In this document: positions 62,106 to 64,000 of the stretch, one piece after another
How positions within the stretch are numbered: position 1 is the stretch's first letter
Layout: every line of letters begins with the position of its first letter
Source of the DNA: Acorus gramineus
Lineage: Eukaryota > Streptophyta > Magnoliopsida > Acorales > Acoraceae
Direction: 5' to 3'
Length of the DNA: 64,000 bases
Assembly: GCA_030737835.1 (NCBI GenBank)
Contig: CM060851.1
Coordinates: 3,500,615 to 3,564,614, forward strand
Made by a program: the position numbers and the translations under genes
The notes under the pieces: model-generated
The model's input: the letters and a program-made list of their open reading frames with translations, nothing else
What the model was told of the DNA's origin: nothing
The model's database searches: none

Positions 62106-62720
62106 ATCAATGAAAACACACTAACAATGGTGACACACACTAAGTTAGTTACATTTTTAAATAGTTACATACAAATGAATACAAAGAAAATTACATTAAC
62201 ATAATATAGTTACATAGTATAAATGTTAGGTACATTTACATAACAGTAATAACAAAAAATATGTAAAAAAACATGTAATGATCAAAGAAATATAAATCAC
62301 GACATACATGATACATAGACACAAAACTAAATAACTTTTCAGGATAAAGTGACATTGTCAATCGAGTTACATTCAGGATGACATTATCGTTAAACAAACT
62401 AAATAAACATATTCCTTTTTGTTGTTTACAGACTTCTAATATTAAGTTACATTTGCTGTGCAGCTATTCTCAGTTAGTTACATTTCAAATATAGTAACCT
62501 TCAGCATAGCTGTAACATGAAACAAACTCAAGAAACACATTTAATTAAAAAAAATGAATACAAAAAAATTCACATTAACATAATATAATTACTAGGAAGG
62601 GATGTTAGCTACATTATACATATCAATAACAACAAAAAACATATACTGATAAAGAAACATAAATCATGACATGCATACATACAAAACTAATAAACTATTA
62701 GAATCATTGAAGAAAATTTG
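62106..62720. repeat. Diverged tandem repeat (about 379 bp) inside the MULE
   Basis: A block with AATGAATACAAA, ACATTAACATAATATA, AACATAAATCA(C/T)GACAT and ACAAAACTAA appears at about 62174 and again at about 62553 in the same order. TTAGTTACATT words are spread over the whole segment. Confidence 0.65.
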
Positions 62721-63385
62721 ATTGTATTCTAAAAAATTATATATTTACGTTGGTCATAGCATTAACATTAAACAAACTGAAAATATATTTAACTTAAATC
62801 TAGTTACATTCATCTGATTGTCAGTTACATTTTTATAACAAACAAGAACAGAAATTGGACATCCATTACAGTTTTCTTTAAAAAAAAAAAGTCAGTTACT
62901 TTTTATATCATTTTGAAAAAAGAAATAATAGAAAAAAAAACATCATACTCATGTAATCATAAGATCTTTAAAAATAACAAAGAGGTTTTCTGAAATACCA
63001 AAAAAGGGTTGTGTACCCATTTTGGCTGGTGTTGAAACCTCTAGAAGAACAAATTTTTTTTTTTAAATCGATTCTTCAAAGAAATCGGAGGTTTTCTTCG
63101 TCGTTTTAGACAAAAGGGGATTCTTTGTTGGTATGATTTCGATTCACATTTCAGTTTTTGAAAATCCTATTTTTTTTTCGAAAGGGTTTGAATCGCTGAG
63201 CGGGACGGAAGACGAGTGGAAAAAAAAAATAGAAAAAGAGGGAAATCACAACTCAAGGAAGTGTATTTTAATAAGGGATACTTTAGTATTTAGCTTTTTT
63301 TGTAAAACACAACACACCCAATGATTTTAATAACTTATGGGGTATGTGAGAGGGGCTTATCTGATGGGGCCGTGTAACAAAGCTC

Positions 63386-64000
63386 TTTTGCAGAATCTAA
63401 TTAATCATTAGGTTTTGTGATTTATTTATTTATTTATTTATTTTAGGAATCAATCAGGTTGTTATCAACAACTACCTATTAATAAATCTATTTAAAAAAG
63501 AAAAAAATATTTATAACTTCATGACCATGAGTGCATCACATGTAGTAAGCCAATGTAATTAAAGAATTCGGGAAGACGATATATATCATTAATTTTATGG
63601 GTGAGAATTAAATAAAAACCAGGTGGACCGCCAGTCACCATGCCTAGTTAAAGTGGAGTAATGGACATGCCAATCGCCAGACACCACCCCTAAATATAAT
63701 AAATAAATAAAATATGATATAAATTAAATATAATTAAGGTCACCAAACAATCAAAAGCATGTCTCTATTTGAGCCTTTCAAAATTATAAATAAACCCTCT
63801 AAAATAGATTTTGTTGCTAAAGATCCATTTAAATATTCTTAATTAGTTCACCCCTCCCCAATAAGTAAGTTTTGGTAAAATATTTAATTAATATTTTTTT
63901 AATAAACATGTTCACCGTTGACGTGTTATCCATAGATAATTAGAGACACAGAACAACTTCTTCGCTGCAATTGTGAGACGAATCTCCTCCCTAAAAAACT
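63386..64000. other. Intergenic right edge
   Basis: AT-rich, including a (TTTA)n run at 63421-63444. No gene seen. Confidence 0.4.

Larger units (their letters stand above)
61060..63385. mobile_element. Mutator-like element of the same family as 10706-12131, carrying a FAR1 fragment
   Basis: The left end GGAAAATGATTGACAAGCTC... aligns base for base with that of the first element (AATGATT...GC-CC, then AAGTCCCATGA/AAGCCCCATGA, then GGATTA/GAATTA). The inverted right end (CTTTGTTACACGGCCCC...AAGCCCC) aligns with the first element's right end (CTTGCTACATGGACCCC...GAGCCCC). The flanking 9-mers agree only partly (TTTTG shared), so the target duplication is decayed or my ends are off by a few bases. 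It contains a FAR1-domain coding fragment and diverged tandem repeats rich in AGTTACATT. Confidence 0.68.

Noticed and set aside
1-64000. CRISPR arrays, bacterial operons, riboswitches, rRNA or tRNA genes
   Set aside because: None seen. The window is plant nuclear DNA, and its tandem repeats lack the regular spacer structure of CRISPR.

Overview
This is a stretch of nuclear DNA from a flowering plant. It contains spliced genes with GT-AG introns, AT-rich intergenic DNA, a plant-type LINE, and many short inverted-repeat transposons. The recognised proteins (PDX1, LMBR1-like, inositol 3-kinase, ABC1/ADCK1-like, NudC-domain, CAX, methylcrotonyl-CoA carboxylase alpha) are all plant-type. PDX1 and the inositol kinase are single-exon and GC-rich in the third codon position, which would suit a monocot, but I cannot name the species.

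Layout: 1-4956 (+) holds the last exons of MCCA, the biotin subunit of leucine catabolism; 5.4-8.6 kb is a 5'-truncated, decayed LINE on the minus strand; 9.0-16.3 kb is intergenic, with a hAT-type MITE, a Mutator-like element with a 9-bp target duplication, and a young 338-bp tandem duplication. PDX1 (vitamin B6 synthesis) lies on the minus strand at 16.6-17.6 kb with a 5'UTR intron. Upstream of it (18-22 kb) is a MITE cluster that includes one hAT-type MITE inserted inside another. A possible small unidentified gene (-) spans 22.0-24.9 kb. A 14-exon LMBR1-like membrane protein gene (+) runs from 26.1 to 31.4 kb. Unidentified exon-like blocks sit at 32.9-33.5 kb. They are followed by a pfkB-type inositol 3-kinase (-, 35.5-36.5 kb), a 12-exon ABC1/ADCK1-like kinase (-, 38.1-44.75 kb), a 5-exon NudC/CS-domain protein (+, 44.95-48.3 kb) that shares a roughly 200-bp divergent promoter with the kinase, and an 11-exon CAX-type vacuolar Ca2+/H+ exchanger (+, 54.4-57.0 kb). 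The right end carries a hAT-type element with a perfect 8-bp target duplication (58.5-59.3 kb) and a second Mutator-like element that contains a FAR1-domain fragment (61.1-63.4 kb).

The genes are ordinary housekeeping genes that do not form one pathway. Their order seems to echo conserved blocks that I recall from Arabidopsis chromosome 5 (PDX1.3 / LMBR1-like / CAX4 near At5g014xx, and inositol kinase / NudC-like at At5g58730-40). I saw no convincing new biochemical system. The most interesting signals are the transposon families, the unidentified coding blocks and a displaced ABC1 kinase exon. Spliced models were built by hand from reading frame, splice signals and remembered homologues, and have not been tested against transcripts.
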